The position numbers and the translations under genes are program-made. A DNA stretch of 43,548 bases. It comes from Lachnospiraceae bacterium. Its GTDB lineage: Bacteria > Bacillota > Clostridia > Lachnospirales > Lachnospiraceae. How positions within the stretch are numbered: the first letter of the stretch is position 1; each line of letters begins with the position of its first letter. Of this stretch, positions 33,453 to 42,604 are shown piece after piece. The stretch lies in contig SFNX01000028.1 of assembly GCA_004552595.1 (NCBI GenBank), positions 1 to 43,548 of the forward strand, written 5' to 3'. The notes beneath the pieces were generated by a model. That model was not told the DNA's origin, made no database searches, and saw only the letters and a list, made by a program, of their open reading frames with translations.

Positions 33453-35405
33453 TTAGCTGTGCTGTTCGAGATAAGTTTCCCGACAATCATCGCATAGAAT
33501 GTCTTCGTCGTCATCTAATTCTGCCCCGCAAATTGCACATCTCTTTGCGGCATATATATCTTTGTTTTCGCTTATGTTCTCGCCCTTTTCTCTTGAAGCG
33601 GCAGTTTCGTCAGACTCGATGTCCTCATCTTCTAACGCAGGACGGCCAACCTTCTTAATTGAGCCATCTTCATTAGCGTTTGAATCATTTGATTTCTCTT
33701 GTTGCGCGTTCAACTTTGAAGCTGCAACTTGAGTAAGTGTTGTCAAATTATCGTAGAACCCAATTGAATCCAAATACAACTCTGCTGCTTTGGAATCTTT
33801 AACTGTTATGTCTTCGTAAGCGAGAAGTTTGGGAACCAAACCTTTCATACCTGCAGTAACCAGTTCTTTCAAATATTTTTTCTGATTTTGTTCAGAGAAA
33901 ATATCACCAAATACGTCTACTTTCCATTTGTAATCGGCACCTATGCAATCTTGAACAATATTGTTAAGTGCTGATTTGAACTGTTTCACCACAAAATCAT
34001 ATTGAGCCGCCGAAAGCATATTAGCAGTTTTTACCTGCGCAATGCTCGGTTTTTCGGTAGCGATAATATTACCGCCTTCACCCGCGACACTAATAAAGTT
34101 TGAAACTGCTTTAGTCTTAATTTCACTACTGTTAGGAACGTTGTTGAGACTTTGCAATTTCAAATTCTTCAACGGCGCAAAGAACGCTTCTGTGTTGGTG
34201 CTCGTCATGCTGTTAAACAAGTTTTGGAATTTCAAAACTGTCTCGGGGTTCATTGCTGTTTGATCTCGACCTGTTGAAGGGTTCGGAATCAATTCAATTT
34301 CACCCGTGAGCAATGACGTAAGCGGCGTACTGGCAATAAGCCCCGCCAACACCGAATAGTCTGTCAATTCTTGCAAATCCATGAATAAACCTGCGGTGTC
34401 AGGAGCGGCAGTTGCCGTAGATGTGTCACTGCAGAAAGTGTAACACAAATCTTGAGGTAGTTGAACCCAGAACATATATGTTTTTTGCTCAGTTCGTTCA
34501 ATCAATGTGTCATAAGAATTGCCATCTTCGTCTTTATAAACATAAGTAGAGGCTTTTTGCACATCTAACTTATAAGATTTTTTCTTTGGATCGAGAACAG
34601 CAATTTTATTGGTTATCATATCATCCCACACCCTTTGAATGAATGTCGGGTATTGAGCGGGTACGAACGCAGGGTTCATAAAGACCATGAGGTTGAAACT
34701 CGCAACAAAGCCATGCTCGCCAATTGCCGTAAGTTTGACAAATTGCGGCGGAAGTTTTTGTAATGCTGCGAAATCAACGGTCTTTTTCCCACCTTTCTTT
34801 GTCACATGACTGCGTAACAAATAGCTCGGTTTACCTTCGCGCTTCACTTCAATCGCAATACGCTTAAAAGTGTTCACCACATCGAATTTTTCGAGCCACT
34901 CATCAACAAAATCATCATCGTTCTTAAACCTGTCTGTCTTGTATTCAGACGGCTCAAGCAAAGGCGGGTATTTTACATACTTCATCAAAGGGATATCGCC
35001 CGCTTGACGGAGTATTTTGTAATACAAATATTGACTCGAAGACAGTGAGGCGGCAGCTCCACGAATTTCTTCTTCATGAAATTGAGGATTCTTTAGAGCA
35101 TTAGCAATGCCCGTTTTGCTCATCTCAATCGGCAAGCCAGCCAAAGTCTTTAAACGAGTATTTTGTAAAAATGGATTATATTGATTTAAATTATAAATGC
35201 CCTGACCAATCACTTCAGAAGCGTTAACATTTCCCAAAAACGAATTAAAGAAATCGGTGCAACTTTGCAGCACATCTTTTACTTCCGTTACAGGTTCGTT
35301 TTGTGTCATTAACAACTTGGAGTCCTGCGGTTGTTCTTGTTCCGTAATTGGGACGGTCTTTTTCGGGCGACCACCTTTATTCGGGGTCTTCATCTCTTCG
35401 CCCAT
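33453..35405 (-). CDS. Portal-like protein with C-terminal zinc ribbon, 650 aa
   Basis: ATG at 35405 follows AAGGAGG within the end of the upstream gene. The ~500-residue body (helical hairpins, SSQYLYYKILRQAGDIPLMKYV, TAMNPETVLKFQNLFNSMTSTN, ISVAGEGGNIIATEKPSIAQVK) has the size and position of a portal, directly after the terminase and before the protease. Portals form the 12-mer DNA entry ring. The N-terminus has a Lys/Arg/Gly/Pro patch (GGRPKKT). The C-terminus has an acidic linker and a CAICGAELDDDEDILCDDC zinc ribbon, which is not usual for portals. Assignment is by context and overall length. Confidence 0.75.
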   Translation of the reverse strand: MGEEMKTPNKGGRPKKTVPITEQEQPQDSKLLMTQNEPVTEVKDVLQSCTDFFNSFLGNVNASEVIGQGIYNLNQYNPFLQNTRLKTLAGLPIEMSKTGIANALKNPQFHEEEIRGAAASLSSSQYLYYKILRQAGDIPLMKYVKYPPLLEPSEYKTDRFKNDDDFVDEWLEKFDVVNTFKRIAIEVKREGKPSYLLRSHVTKKGGKKTVDFAALQKLPPQFVKLTAIGEHGFVASFNLMVFMNPAFVPAQYPTFIQRVWDDMITNKIAVLDPKKKSYKLDVQKASTYVYKDEDGNSYDTLIERTEQKTYMFWVQLPQDLCYTFCSDTSTATAAPDTAGLFMDLQELTDYSVLAGLIASTPLTSLLTGEIELIPNPSTGRDQTAMNPETVLKFQNLFNSMTSTNTEAFFAPLKNLKLQSLNNVPNSSEIKTKAVSNFISVAGEGGNIIATEKPSIAQVKTANMLSAAQYDFVVKQFKSALNNIVQDCIGADYKWKVDVFGDIFSEQNQKKYLKELVTAGMKGLVPKLLAYEDITVKDSKAAELYLDSIGFYDNLTTLTQVAASKLNAQQEKSNDSNANEDGSIKKVGRPALEDEDIESDETAASREKGENISENKDIYAAKRCAICGAELDDDEDILCDDCRETYLEQHS

Positions 35406-35814
35406 CGGCAGTTTCCTCCTTGTTCTTGTTTTTGGGCACTGCGATCAATTGACCAGAAACAAGAGCTTGTGCCAACTCAACTTTAAGAGCTTCAATCTCC
35501 ATTTGCTTCCGATATTTCTCGCTATTCATTTCGTCTATCGCCCGTTTTGCCGCGAGATTGGTAAAATATTCTCGCGCCCAATCGCCGACATAACCACCTT
35601 CGTTACAAAGACTATCTTCCGTAATTTCAAGAATTACACAGTCGGTTACGCCGCTTCGTTTGATAGCAGATTTTAATTTTTGTTTAGAACACTCTCCCAA
35701 TGTTTGGAAATAAATTACTCCTTTTATCATCATAAAGGAGCCCAAATTTCCAATTTTGTCAAAAAGGGTTTCCATATCAACCCCCGTATAATCGAGAATT
35801 ATTTTACAAATCAT
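35377..35814 (-). CDS. Small packaging/head protein, 145 aa, function unknown
   Basis: ATG at 35814 has AAGGAAGGAAAGG upstream and lies 19 bases after the terminase stop. A compact alpha/beta N-terminal domain (MICKIILDYTG, MIKGVIYFQTLGECSKQKLKSA, DCVILEITED) is followed by a charged helix ending in a Lys/Glu-rich tail that overlaps the portal start by 29 bases. I do not recognise it. The overlap suggests coupling to portal expression. Confidence 0.72.
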   Translation of the reverse strand: MICKIILDYTGVDMETLFDKIGNLGSFMMIKGVIYFQTLGECSKQKLKSAIKRSGVTDCVILEITEDSLCNEGGYVGDWAREYFTNLAAKRAIDEMNSEKYRKQMEIEALKVELAQALVSGQLIAVPKNKNKEETADGRRDEDPE

Positions 35815-35835
35815 AGCCTTTCCTTCCTTTTGCTT

Positions 35836-36030
35836 CTATCTTCTCCGCCCAAATGGATTAGTGAATCCACTAAACGGATTGGAGCTTTGTTTGTTTTGGG
35901 GATTTTGAAATACCCTGTTACTAAACAAAACGTCCATATTTATAGTCGGCTCAGCCGAACCTAAAATTTCTTCTCTTCGCAATTGTGCCAAGTGATGGGC
36001 TGCCAACACACAAGTGTAAGCCCTATCGTC
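35836..36030 (-). CDS. terL: Terminase large subunit, 3' exon (nuclease end)
   Basis: The exon encodes DDRAYTCVLAAHHLAQLRR and a C-terminal tail, 64 residues before the stop. The initial DDRAY completes the RMH-DDRAY motif. The Asp pair belongs to the third acidic cluster of the RNase H-like terminase nuclease. The ATG at 36033 is part of the intron end, not a start: no ribosome site is present. Joined to 37021-38697 the full terminase is 623 residues, normal for TerL. Confidence 0.9.
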   Translation of the reverse strand, partial: DDRAYTCVLAAHHLAQLRREEILGSAEPTINMDVLFSNRVFQNPQNKQSSNPFSGFTNPFGRRR

Positions 36031-37020
36031 CATTCTGTTACTTTAAGACTTATTACGTTCTTCCCAATAAAATCCGCAACACAAACTGTGTTATTTTATA
36101 GCGCGAGATATGTAACAAGCGAGTGGTCATTTCTGCCACTTCTCACATTTCTTTATGTTATATTGTGAGCTCGGAAATTTTATTTTATAAAACAATTTTA
36201 TATTGCATAGATGGTAGAATGTATGGGCTTATTATACATAATAATTTATCTCTAGACTCCTGAGTAGAATATCTAATCATTGGATATTTATTATGTTCTA
36301 AATATACTTTTCCCACAAGATCAAATTTTTCAAAAATAAAATTATTAAGCAATTCCACCTCTTCTAAAGAAAATCCGCCTAAGCTAATTTTAAAAGATTT
36401 AATCTTCTTTTCAGTACGTTTTCTATTCCAGCACACCTCTTTGCACCCGTCATCCATAAATAAAAAAGCCAAAGAAACATCGTTAAAATGTTTTTCTAGC
36501 GCATTTTTAGTAATATGTTTTGTCCCGTCTTTATCACACAATAAATTATAAAAATGTGTAATTTTATGATGCGTTTTACTATAAAATTTATAAAACGGCA
36601 ATCTTGTTTGATATCCAAATCCAGACTTAAATTCATATTTATGAACGGCAGTGTTTGCAGATAAATAATTATTAATAAGATTAACCTTATATTGCAAATA
36701 GTCTAACTGTTTTTCACTATGCCCAATGAAAATACCTTTATTCTTTTTTTTTAAAGAATGAAAAGCGCCATCTCCTAATAGTGTTCCAAGTATCATCCCT
36801 TTAATAAAATTGTTTTCCATATTATCACTCCTGTTTAGGTTGTTATTATATTTATAAAATAAAAACTATCACATCGCCACAAAAAGTGACGCCCAATCAG
36901 TTAGTCTCTCACGCTAGCATTACCCTTGCGCCTTGTTTCCCACTACTGGGGTTTCAAGTCAATTAGATTAGGTTTAATCGAGCGGTTTATGTATTATGCC
37001 GCAAGTGCACAACGTTGTTT
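36031..37020 (-). ncRNA. Group I intron carrying a homing endonuclease, inside terL
   Basis: The 990-nt insertion interrupts terL between CAT (His) and GACGAT (Asp-Asp). The 5' exon ends in U and the intron ends in G, as in group I introns. P1 pairs exon TGCAT with intron GTGCA, with the U-G wobble at the splice site. P10 pairs exon 2 GACG with CGTT directly upstream. P7 can form from AGACT (36903-36907) and AGTCT (36046-36050), placed before and after the endonuclease gene. A GCGG/CCGC pair after P1 suits P2. Exact joining restores the terminase reading frame. Confidence 0.88.
36185..36820 (-). CDS. LAGLIDADG homing endonuclease, 211 aa (intron-encoded)
   Basis: Two LAGLIDADG helices are visible: KGMILGTLLGDGAF (catalytic Asp17) and SLAFLFMDDGCKE (Asp124). 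About 100 residues separate them, so it is a single-chain, two-domain enzyme that would cut an intronless terL allele and spread the intron. The basic residues are typical of DNA binding. AGGAG lies upstream of the ATG at 36820. It is more AT-rich than terL, in keeping with separate origin. Both acidic residues are intact, so it may be active. It could also help fold the intron RNA, as some family members do. Confidence 0.93.
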   Translation of the reverse strand: MENNFIKGMILGTLLGDGAFHSLKKKNKGIFIGHSEKQLDYLQYKVNLINNYLSANTAVHKYEFKSGFGYQTRLPFYKFYSKTHHKITHFYNLLCDKDGTKHITKNALEKHFNDVSLAFLFMDDGCKEVCWNRKRTEKKIKSFKISLGGFSLEEVELLNNFIFEKFDLVGKVYLEHNKYPMIRYSTQESRDKLLCIISPYILPSMQYKIVL

Positions 37021-38697
37021 ATGCATTCTACGAGATTTATCGGGTGGCAATCCATATTTTATATCGCCACTCGGTGTCTTCGTTTTCACAATTGCCACAA
37101 GCTCTTCTTTCATCAGATCAATTTCAAGCAATGCTCTCAATTCCTCTTTTGAAAGTTCAAGTTTTTCCCCATCTTTTTCCCAAACCCCACGTTTAGGCAC
37201 AGGCATCGGAAATATCAAATAATCGTTTATGATCATTTCTGCACATTCGCCAAACATTGTCGTGCGCCACTTACGTGGTTCGATAATACGACAAATGTCT
37301 TTTGATTGTCTAAATTTTTCAGCCTGCTCTTTCGCCGTATCATCGGTTAAATCGATAATACCCGCATGTTCAATACCGTCGCGATCTGTCCACGGAAGCA
37401 TTAAATTGTCCGCATACCCACGGCCACCACCACCTGCACCAGCGTCAACATAAAACATCACGTTTTCATATTCAGGTGCTTTGCCATTATAAGCAACAAT
37501 TAGTTTACGAATCCACTCCAACTGTTCGGGAGAACGCAAAGGTTTTTTATCACCATTCGGTAGCTTTTCAATCAAGTTAATGCCATTAACGATTTTACCC
37601 ATCCAACCGCGCTTTTTGTCTTTCCAATATTCTACAATAAGCACAAAGCTGTTATCTTGTTGGAGAGCGGGGTCATAGAATAAACCGTAGTGATGTTCTG
37701 GACCTTCAGATTTAAATATAGGGAGATAATCTCGTTCGTTCCGTAGAATGTCCTGACGCTTAACAAGGGCATCGGTGCCCCCTGTATTATCAAATATATT
37801 GTAATATTCGCGCATAGCGCGTGCCTCATTGGTTTTTAAGGCATCGTCAATTTCACTCTGTTTAAGAAGTGGACGCATCGCCTTACCGTTGATTTTTGGG
37901 GCAAGAGGAATATCACAGTTGATATCAGCGCAAAAATACCCAGGAACACCCATCATCATTTTTTTTGCGCACATTTTATACATCTCCCACAAATGACTAT
38001 TAACATCTTCAGCTGATGACGCATAGATACATTGAGTAGGAATATCTTTAGGGTAAACCGAAGCGTCAAAATTTCCACCTGTTTTAAAGTCTGTGCTTTG
38101 CGTTGTAAAAGGCTCAGTTAATGCAAAAAATTCTTTTGGAATTTTGCCCGCCTCATCATAAAAGTTTACATGGGAACGCTCACCAACAACTGTTGTTGGC
38201 TTACCAATAATTGCTTTAATTTTAGAGCCATTATATAACTCACAGGTATGCCCTTTTTGGTCATGGGCAAATCCATCGGTGTTAGCATTGCTTTTTACTA
38301 ATTCGTCAAAAAAGACATCGCTCGCCCCTATTAATGAAGGAATATTTTTTTTGGCAATATTTTCCATCTTAGCAAAGGTCTCAAAAGATTGCTTGCCCGA
38401 TACGTTCATAATTTTAATTTCTAATTTGGGGAACAATAAAGCCCTCGCCATTAGATAAATTGCCCCCATAAACGTTTTACCTGCGTTTCGGGAGCATACC
38501 CATACGGCTTTTTCAGCAGTCCACGTATTTAAAATTATCCACTTTTGATAATCAAGTAGCTCTATTTTAAAAACCTTTTCAATAAATCTTGTGGGGTGCT
38601 TACGTCCCCATTGGATCAGACGATTATATCGCTCAAAAATCTCTTGTTTGCGAATATTTACCTCATTATCGATGAGATTGTGATAAACAGAAATCAT
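37021..38697 (-). CDS. terL: Terminase large subunit, 5' exon (ATPase and most of nuclease)
   Basis: This is the packaging motor. Walker A is in CSRNAGKTF (residues 68-76), Walker B in VNFYDE (Asp181, Glu182). The RNase H-like nuclease begins with GLFYDPALQQDNS (Asp342) and includes MFYVDAGAGGG (Asp418). The reading frame continues only nine codons into the intron before stopping after KQRCALAA, and the third nuclease cluster (DDRAY) is in the 3' exon. The ATG overlaps the upstream gene's stop (ATGA). An unspliced product would hold the ATPase but lack a complete nuclease site. Confidence 0.95.
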
Positions 38698-39869
38698 AAC
38701 TTGCCCCCTTTTAATTCAGGAGTTATCAATTCTTCAATCTCTACAGTAGACAGTCCTTTTCGCTTATATTCTTGAACGAGATCAACGATTAGTTCTTGTC
38801 TGCGTAAATATTCTTTACACACTCTCAATGCTTCTTCCGCTTTTTTACGAGCGGCAATTTCTTGGCGAACTACGATTGCTTGTTCTTCAACCATTTCGGC
38901 GTAATCAGAGTCAGATAACTTCAACTGCGTAGAAACAGACTTAGCACTAATATCAGAACATTGTTGTATGCTTGTGCTGGTCTCTATATCGTATAGATTA
39001 ACCACACCTTCGTCATAGTCGTTATCTTCCATATCGCGCATAATGCCTGATAACGTACCAGCACCTCTGCTCTTTGAGTTGGCGTATTTTGCCGACAAGC
39101 CGTGGTCTTTACACAACATTGATATGTTTTTGTTGACATCCGACTTCATCTTGCGCAACGTCTCCAAATCTTTCGCGTTTTTCACAATGTCGTCGGGTGT
39201 CAAAGAAAGTTTTGCAATCGCGACGTCAAGACGGTCAATTTCTTCGTAGTTAGTAACTATTTCAATAGCTGCGCGTTGACGTACTAGGTCGTTGTTCAAA
39301 GTCGGGTCAACCATTTGATTTAACGAACGGTACAACATCGATCTTTGAGAAATGGGCTTGGTCTCAAATGGATCATACCCAAAAGCCTTTTTAATGTCAT
39401 TGCGGTTTTGTTTGTCTTCTTCTGTAAGCTCGTCTTCACCTTCTTTGAAGCTTGACATCTTGACAAAATATGGACGACTCAACTGCTTATAAAAAGTTTT
39501 TCCTTTGTATTCCTCGTTGTTAAAAATAACCTCTAAGTATTTGTCTGGCATTACATCGTCCAATGCAAGCTCCGCTGTTATACTTTGAGCGAGCAAGTCG
39601 TCATAATACCAATTATTAGTAGCACAGAGCTGGAAAAGAGCCTCAAGATGATCTCCTTCACACCCTGTTAATATTATTTTATATAATGCACGTGTACAAT
39701 CTTTACATAGAAAAGATTTGCACCCACTTTCTTTCGTCGTTCGGAGTGAGGACATCAAACCATTACTATCCCAAAACTCTTCAGGATCCAAACTGGTCTT
39801 ACATCCTACACAGTAAAGCTTTTGGGCTGCGGTGCCCAAAGCAGATAATACCTTTTTTTCTCCGGCCAT
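38694..39869 (-). CDS. Zinc-ribbon protein in terminase small-subunit position, 391 aa
   Basis: ATG at 39869 follows AAGGAGGGG. The N-terminus has a zinc ribbon (LYCVGCKTSLDPEEF, then FLCKDCTR). A helical middle section and long C-terminal coiled coils (EMVEEQAIVVRQEIAARKKAEEALRV) follow. It overlaps terL by four bases. Small terminases are usually ~150-200 residues, so at 391 this would be a large one, or a DNA-recognition adaptor. The helical oligomerisation region and DNA-binding-like ribbon fit, but the assignment is mostly positional. Confidence 0.72.
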   Translation of the reverse strand: MAGEKKVLSALGTAAQKLYCVGCKTSLDPEEFWDSNGLMSSLRTTKESGCKSFLCKDCTRALYKIILTGCEGDHLEALFQLCATNNWYYDDLLAQSITAELALDDVMPDKYLEVIFNNEEYKGKTFYKQLSRPYFVKMSSFKEGEDELTEEDKQNRNDIKKAFGYDPFETKPISQRSMLYRSLNQMVDPTLNNDLVRQRAAIEIVTNYEEIDRLDVAIAKLSLTPDDIVKNAKDLETLRKMKSDVNKNISMLCKDHGLSAKYANSKSRGAGTLSGIMRDMEDNDYDEGVVNLYDIETSTSIQQCSDISAKSVSTQLKLSDSDYAEMVEEQAIVVRQEIAARKKAEEALRVCKEYLRRQELIVDLVQEYKRKGLSTVEIEELITPELKGGKL

Positions 39870-39904
39870 GAGCCCCTCCTTGCAATTCCTTGAAACTATC
39901 CATC

Positions 39905-39935
39905 AAAAAAGGCCCTCACTATTTCAGTGAAAGCC
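39905..39935 (-). terminator. Strong intrinsic terminator after the metallophosphoesterase gene
   Basis: GGCTTTCACT pairs with AGTGAGGGCC (two G-U pairs) around GAAAT, followed by six Ts. It separates the metallophosphoesterase from the packaging genes, so the packaging genes need read-through, antitermination or a promoter I could not identify in the 36 bases left. Confidence 0.85.
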
Positions 39936-39956
39936 AATTTTGTGAAATAATATCTA

Positions 39957-41192
39957 TTACTCTTGAATATCCAAATTGATACTATGATGAATCACATTGT
40001 CTCCATCAAATATCAATAAAGTTTGACTAGGTTTACCGAACAACCGTTTACTAAAAGCATATTGATCGACACCAACAATGCTCCCGTTAACGTAAACCTT
40101 AAAATTGTTAAAAGTCTTTACCTTTTCGCAGTGATAATGACCAACAAAAGCATAAGAAATAATCTTACCCGTGCAGGCCGTCATATTCTGAAACATCGAC
40201 GTAATATTGTCGTGGTGACCATGAGAAAACACACAATATTCACCGGTGTGCAACTGCAGCATTCCCAATTCTCGATCCAAAGTATCGTCTACAAAGACAA
40301 TATTAGTATCCTTAAGCCGTTCTTTGAGATAGAAAGTAATGAGCCTTCCATAATTCTCTGCTTCGATGCTTTCTTTTAAAGAAGCTGTCATACGAGAGTG
40401 GTTATCGGTAACCGAATAATACAGAACTTCTGGAGCCGCAGCTTGCAACTGATTTAGAGCGTCCGCGATAATTTCCGAAGCCCACATTATTTGTTCGATA
40501 ACATCCATTTCTTGTTCAAGGCGAGCACTCGTGTGAATATGTCCTTGACAATAATCGCCAAGTCCGAGTACGTTAAGCCGTTGAACGTTATTATGGGTAC
40601 AATAACGAACCACATCATAAATCAGCTTCTGGACTCTTTTGCGTGCTATGGCCAAATTGTATTTGTTGTAGAAATTGTTAATTTCTACTCCAATATGCAA
40701 ATCAGACAACAGTAACACCGCTTCGGTTTCTTCGTCTGTGCTGCCTTCATATTTTACAATCGGGAACTTTGTGATATCTTGAACCGACTCTTTAATCAGA
40801 GATTTAAAGTCCTCAAGACGAGCTTCTTCTCTCAAAACGCGCCGCATTGCATTCAACGCGTCTCTTGTTTTAACCTGTTGTTTATAAAGCTCTCTCATCT
40901 GCCCGTCGAGTTCGGAACTGATTTCTTTTTCAGATAGCTCATCAACCGCCCTGTTGGATAGCATCTTAATGTTCTTCGGAAGCTCCCCAGTGCGTGCCAG
41001 TCTATTTTTTACCCAGCAGCGATAGTTCTCTCCTCCCAAAAACGGCATGCCGAGTTGTTCATTAAGCCTGCTCCAGTTTCTCATGCCGAGCGGGAGCTCC
41101 TTGTGAGCAACGCCTATCTCAAACAGATCGTCGTCGGTAAGTTTATCTTCATCATATTTATTAAGAAACTCTGTAAATTCTAATTGGGTCAT
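39957..41192 (-). CDS. Calcineurin-like metallophosphoesterase, 411 aa
   Basis: All five family motifs are present in the C-terminal two thirds: SDLHIG (Asp164, His166), GLGDY (Asp213), TDNHSR (Asn264, His265), SHGHHD (His324, His326) and GHYHC (His352, His354). These residues bind two metals. DxH...GD...GNHx order is seen in Mre11/SbcD nucleases and other phosphoesterases. The N-terminal 150 residues are helical with a Glu/Lys-rich coil and no recognised domain. It has AAGGAGGGG before ATG 41192 and a promoter just upstream. A nucleic-acid phosphodiesterase role in DNA processing before packaging is plausible; substrate is unknown. Confidence 0.93.
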   Translation of the reverse strand: MTQLEFTEFLNKYDEDKLTDDDLFEIGVAHKELPLGMRNWSRLNEQLGMPFLGGENYRCWVKNRLARTGELPKNIKMLSNRAVDELSEKEISSELDGQMRELYKQQVKTRDALNAMRRVLREEARLEDFKSLIKESVQDITKFPIVKYEGSTDEETEAVLLLSDLHIGVEINNFYNKYNLAIARKRVQKLIYDVVRYCTHNNVQRLNVLGLGDYCQGHIHTSARLEQEMDVIEQIMWASEIIADALNQLQAAAPEVLYYSVTDNHSRMTASLKESIEAENYGRLITFYLKERLKDTNIVFVDDTLDRELGMLQLHTGEYCVFSHGHHDNITSMFQNMTACTGKIISYAFVGHYHCEKVKTFNNFKVYVNGSIVGVDQYAFSKRLFGKPSQTLLIFDGDNVIHHSINLDIQE

Positions 41193-41222
41193 TAGCCCCT
41201 CCTTGTAACTCTTCTAGAGAAT

Positions 41223-41251
41223 ATAATAGCACATTCTCTTAATTTTGTCAA
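41223..41251 (-). promoter_or_regulatory. Sigma70-type promoter for the metallophosphoesterase unit
   Basis: Minus-strand TTGACA (41246-41251), a 17-base spacer and TATTAT (41223-41228) match the bacterial housekeeping consensus at 11 of 12 positions. It lies 31 bases upstream of the start, downstream of a terminator, so it plausibly opens a new transcription unit. Confidence 0.78.
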
Positions 41252-41280
41252 CTGATTGTGACAAAACCTCCGAAAGCAAA

Positions 41281-41304
41281 GAAATAAAAGTAGCCTTTTA
41301 TTTC
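41281..41304 (-). terminator. AT-rich hairpin terminator after the zinc-ribbon gene
   Basis: GAAATAAAAG and CTTTTATTTC form a perfect 10-bp inverted repeat around GCTA, followed by TTTGCTTT. Low GC makes it a moderate terminator. A related inverted repeat core occurs at 21745-21778 and inside the tape measure intron. Confidence 0.6.
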
Positions 41305-41325
41305 CTCTTTCCATATATATATTTT

Positions 41326-42060
41326 TTAACAAGTGGTGGTGGAAGTCTTCTTGTGGCGGTCTTTCCTTCGAATTTTTTTTTGACATTCGGGACAATGGTT
41401 TGTTTTTCCCTGAACCATCACTTCGAACTGTTTCCCGCAAACATCGCATACTCTTTTATGAGAAACAAACTCTCCAAAAAAAACAGGTTCACCCTCTGTG
41501 TCTAAATAATTTAAAGTTACTCGATTTCGACTTTTGGACTCTGCAGGTTCTTGATAAACGCGCACTTGATACAAACCGTATTTCTCGTTCCATGCTGCCA
41601 TTTTTTGCTCTCGAGCTTCAGTAGAATGATGGCGTTCACCTTTCACCAAGGCGTTCCACACTACCTGCCCACAAGAAAACCGATTTCCTTCTCCATATGT
41701 CCGGCAATATTCGGCTAGCTTGTATAAAAAGTTTTTATATTCGGCATCTACATCTAAGCTGTCAATATAATCGTACTCTTTCTGCGATAAACCATAAATA
41801 TATTTTTTATTGTATCCAAACTTAATGGCTGCTTCCCAGAAATAATTAAATTGCTCCCTAAGTTCCCCTTTGCTAAAACACGCAATCACCTGAGGGGAAC
41901 CTAAGAGACACCAAGTCTCATATGCCTCTTCCTTACTTACCCCTTGTTCTTGCCAATACTGACAAAGATGCGTTTGTTCTGCCACAACACTTCGTTTTGT
42001 GTTATAATACCCTTGCCTAAGTATCTCTTCAGAGTTTTTATTCCAATCTAATATCAGCAC
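41326..42060 (-). CDS. Unknown protein with C-terminal zinc ribbon, 244 aa
   Basis: Translation starts at GTG 42060, just after the previous stop, with GGGGGTG upstream. The N-terminal 150 residues are helical and aromatic-rich (QYWQEQGVSKEEAYETWCLLG, FNYFWEAAIKFGYNKKYIYGL). The C-terminus holds a zinc ribbon (CDVCGKQFEV...HCPECQKKIRRK) followed by a basic tail. DNA or RNA binding is inferred from the ribbon. I do not recognise the family. Confidence 0.72.
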   Translation of the reverse strand: MLILDWNKNSEEILRQGYYNTKRSVVAEQTHLCQYWQEQGVSKEEAYETWCLLGSPQVIACFSKGELREQFNYFWEAAIKFGYNKKYIYGLSQKEYDYIDSLDVDAEYKNFLYKLAEYCRTYGEGNRFSCGQVVWNALVKGERHHSTEAREQKMAAWNEKYGLYQVRVYQEPAESKSRNRVTLNYLDTEGEPVFFGEFVSHKRVCDVCGKQFEVMVQGKTNHCPECQKKIRRKDRHKKTSTTTC

Positions 42061-42061
42061 A

Positions 42062-42604
42062 CTAAGACACCCCCAACGCTACAAAGAGGTCTGAAAGCTC
42101 CCACGGAATCTGAGTTCTGGAATCTTCTTCCACAAAATCTAATTTGAAACATATTATTGGATTTTTACTGCCTACTACTCTGAAAGACAATAGTCCCGCC
42201 GCACAAGCCCTCTGAACCACATCAATGAAAGAACCGTAATTTTTAATTTCGCAAAGCGACATTACCTTAGCCTCATCATAACGAATCCATCCGGTCGAAT
42301 GCCAATTTGTTCGGACAAAATACATAAGAACTGCGCACAGTTTTTTTATTTCAAGATCTTCTATGCTTTCAAGCTTTTCATACTCCCAAATAGAAATTGA
42401 AAAAGTTTGCATTTTTTCTTCTTCTGGTAAATCGGTTTTTTCTATCAAATCCACAATCCTGTCGAAAACCGCATCGCTTAGCCCTACTTTTGTTTTAAAG
42501 GAAGAAAGCTTTGTTTTCAGGGAGGAGTTGGTCGCCCCTCCCTCTTTAATTTCCCTTGCCAAATCAAGCATCTCTCTTATTGTATCAGACCTGTCAGTCA
42601 TCAT
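42062..42604 (-). CDS. Unknown small protein, 180 aa
   Basis: The start overlaps the upstream gene's stop (ATGA) with GAGGAG before it. The protein is acidic and helical in its first half (TIREMLDLAREIKEG, DAVFDRIVDLIEKTDL). The second half (GWIRYDEAKVMSLCEIKNYGSFIDVVQRACAAGLLSF) has the rhythm of a winged-helix domain, but this is only an impression. Clear co-translation with both neighbours suggests a shared function. Confidence 0.68.
   Translation of the reverse strand: MMTDRSDTIREMLDLAREIKEGGATNSSLKTKLSSFKTKVGLSDAVFDRIVDLIEKTDLPEEEKMQTFSISIWEYEKLESIEDLEIKKLCAVLMYFVRTNWHSTGWIRYDEAKVMSLCEIKNYGSFIDVVQRACAAGLLSFRVVGSKNPIICFKLDFVEEDSRTQIPWELSDLFVALGVS

Noticed and set aside
36031..36033. ATG at 36033 as start of an independent small gene
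   Set aside because: It lies at the intron end and lacks a ribosome site; the peptide completes the terminase nuclease motif.
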